From an uncultured Chloroflexaceae bacterium (GTDB lineage Bacteria; Chloroflexota; Chloroflexia; Chloroflexales; Chloroflexaceae), in contig CAKZQX010000785.1 in assembly GCA_937141995.1 (NCBI GenBank), positions 1-6,111 of the forward strand: 6,111 bases of DNA, given 5' to 3'. Within the stretch, counting starts at the first letter, position 1. Each line of letters opens with the position of its first letter. Below are positions 6,004-6,111 of the stretch, one piece after another. Both the position numbers and the translations under genes were made by a program. The notes under the pieces were generated by a model. It had not been told where the DNA came from, did not search any database, and worked only from the letters and a program-made list of their open reading frames with translations.

Positions 6004-6111
6004 GGACGTACGTGGTCACTGATCCGGCACGGAATGTCGCCTCCGGCAGGGCTTTTGCCCAGAAAAGTTGCACGTTGTGCAACTTTTTTGGGCAAAAGCT
6101 AAAGAAGTACC
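6004..6111 (-). repeat. Minus-strand repeat copy, cut by window edge
   Basis: Read on the minus strand, it has the long hairpin first, then GCCCTGCCGGAGGCGA (6037-6052, an exact 16-base match to copy A), then a block like copy B's CGGATCAGGGAC (CGGATCAGTGAC). This is the same order as copies A and B in the opposite orientation. Its left part should lie beyond the right edge. Confidence 0.7.
6051..6099. repeat. Long hairpin in the right-edge repeat copy
   Basis: The arms 6051-6073 and 6077-6099 pair over 23 bp with a 3-nt loop (GTT); a single G-T pair is the only imperfection. The inner sequence GTTGCAC is shared with copy A, while the outer TTTTGCCC/GGGCAAAA differs on both arms. Confidence 0.95.

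Noticed and set aside
5871..6095. Minus-strand open frames of 62-74 codons at the right edge
   Set aside because: They lie wholly within repeat copies and share no protein-like features.

Overview
The window reads as ordinary bacterial chromosome of about 57-60% GC. It probably comes from a filamentous anoxygenic phototroph of the Chloroflexales (Chloroflexus-like). That placement is an inference from the protein set: a MutL/GlmL-family protein with a long Pro/Glu-rich tail, a membrane-anchored cyclophilin, and a DUF5752-like protein. No rRNA or marker gene confirms it. Four protein genes are supported, with no tRNA, rRNA, CRISPR array or transposase gene.

Layout. (1) 3-1985, plus strand: the C-terminal part of a MutL/GlmL-like protein, cut by the left edge. 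It has a degenerate nucleotide-binding motif, a Pro/Glu-rich tail with three copies of a PGxRISLSDLAAQE motif, and a basic C-terminus; a strong intrinsic terminator follows at 2035-2064. (2) 2211-2957, minus: a two-part protein of unknown function, helical at the N-terminus, with a DUF5752-like C-terminal domain. Its start is set by a strong Shine-Dalgarno. (3) 3258-4001, minus: a cyclophilin-type peptidyl-prolyl isomerase with one N-terminal membrane anchor, its own TATAAT box, and a 19-bp perfect terminator hairpin downstream. (4) 4598-5746, minus: an SPFH/Band 7 protein with four predicted N-terminal membrane helices. Genes 2-4 point the same way but are separated by gaps of 300-600 bp holding terminators or promoters, so they look like single transcription units rather than one operon.

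The most unusual content lies between the genes. Three of the four gene-free stretches (2085-2188, 4146-4597, 5871-6111) carry related copies of an imperfectly palindromic repeat. A full copy is about 195-250 bp. It starts with ACACGAGTTACG, has a conserved left part ending in GCCTGCGGCAGC, then a very long near-perfect hairpin (19-23 bp stem, 3-8 nt loop), then a right part containing GCCCTGCCGGAGGCGA or a relative, and it ends with the inverted start sequence. The hairpin arms differ between copies but each remains self-complementary. One copy is flanked by CACAT direct repeats, one is short and lacks the hairpin, and two partial copies meet tail to tail at the right edge. This looks like a family of miniature non-autonomous mobile elements or a dispersed structured-RNA/REP-like family.
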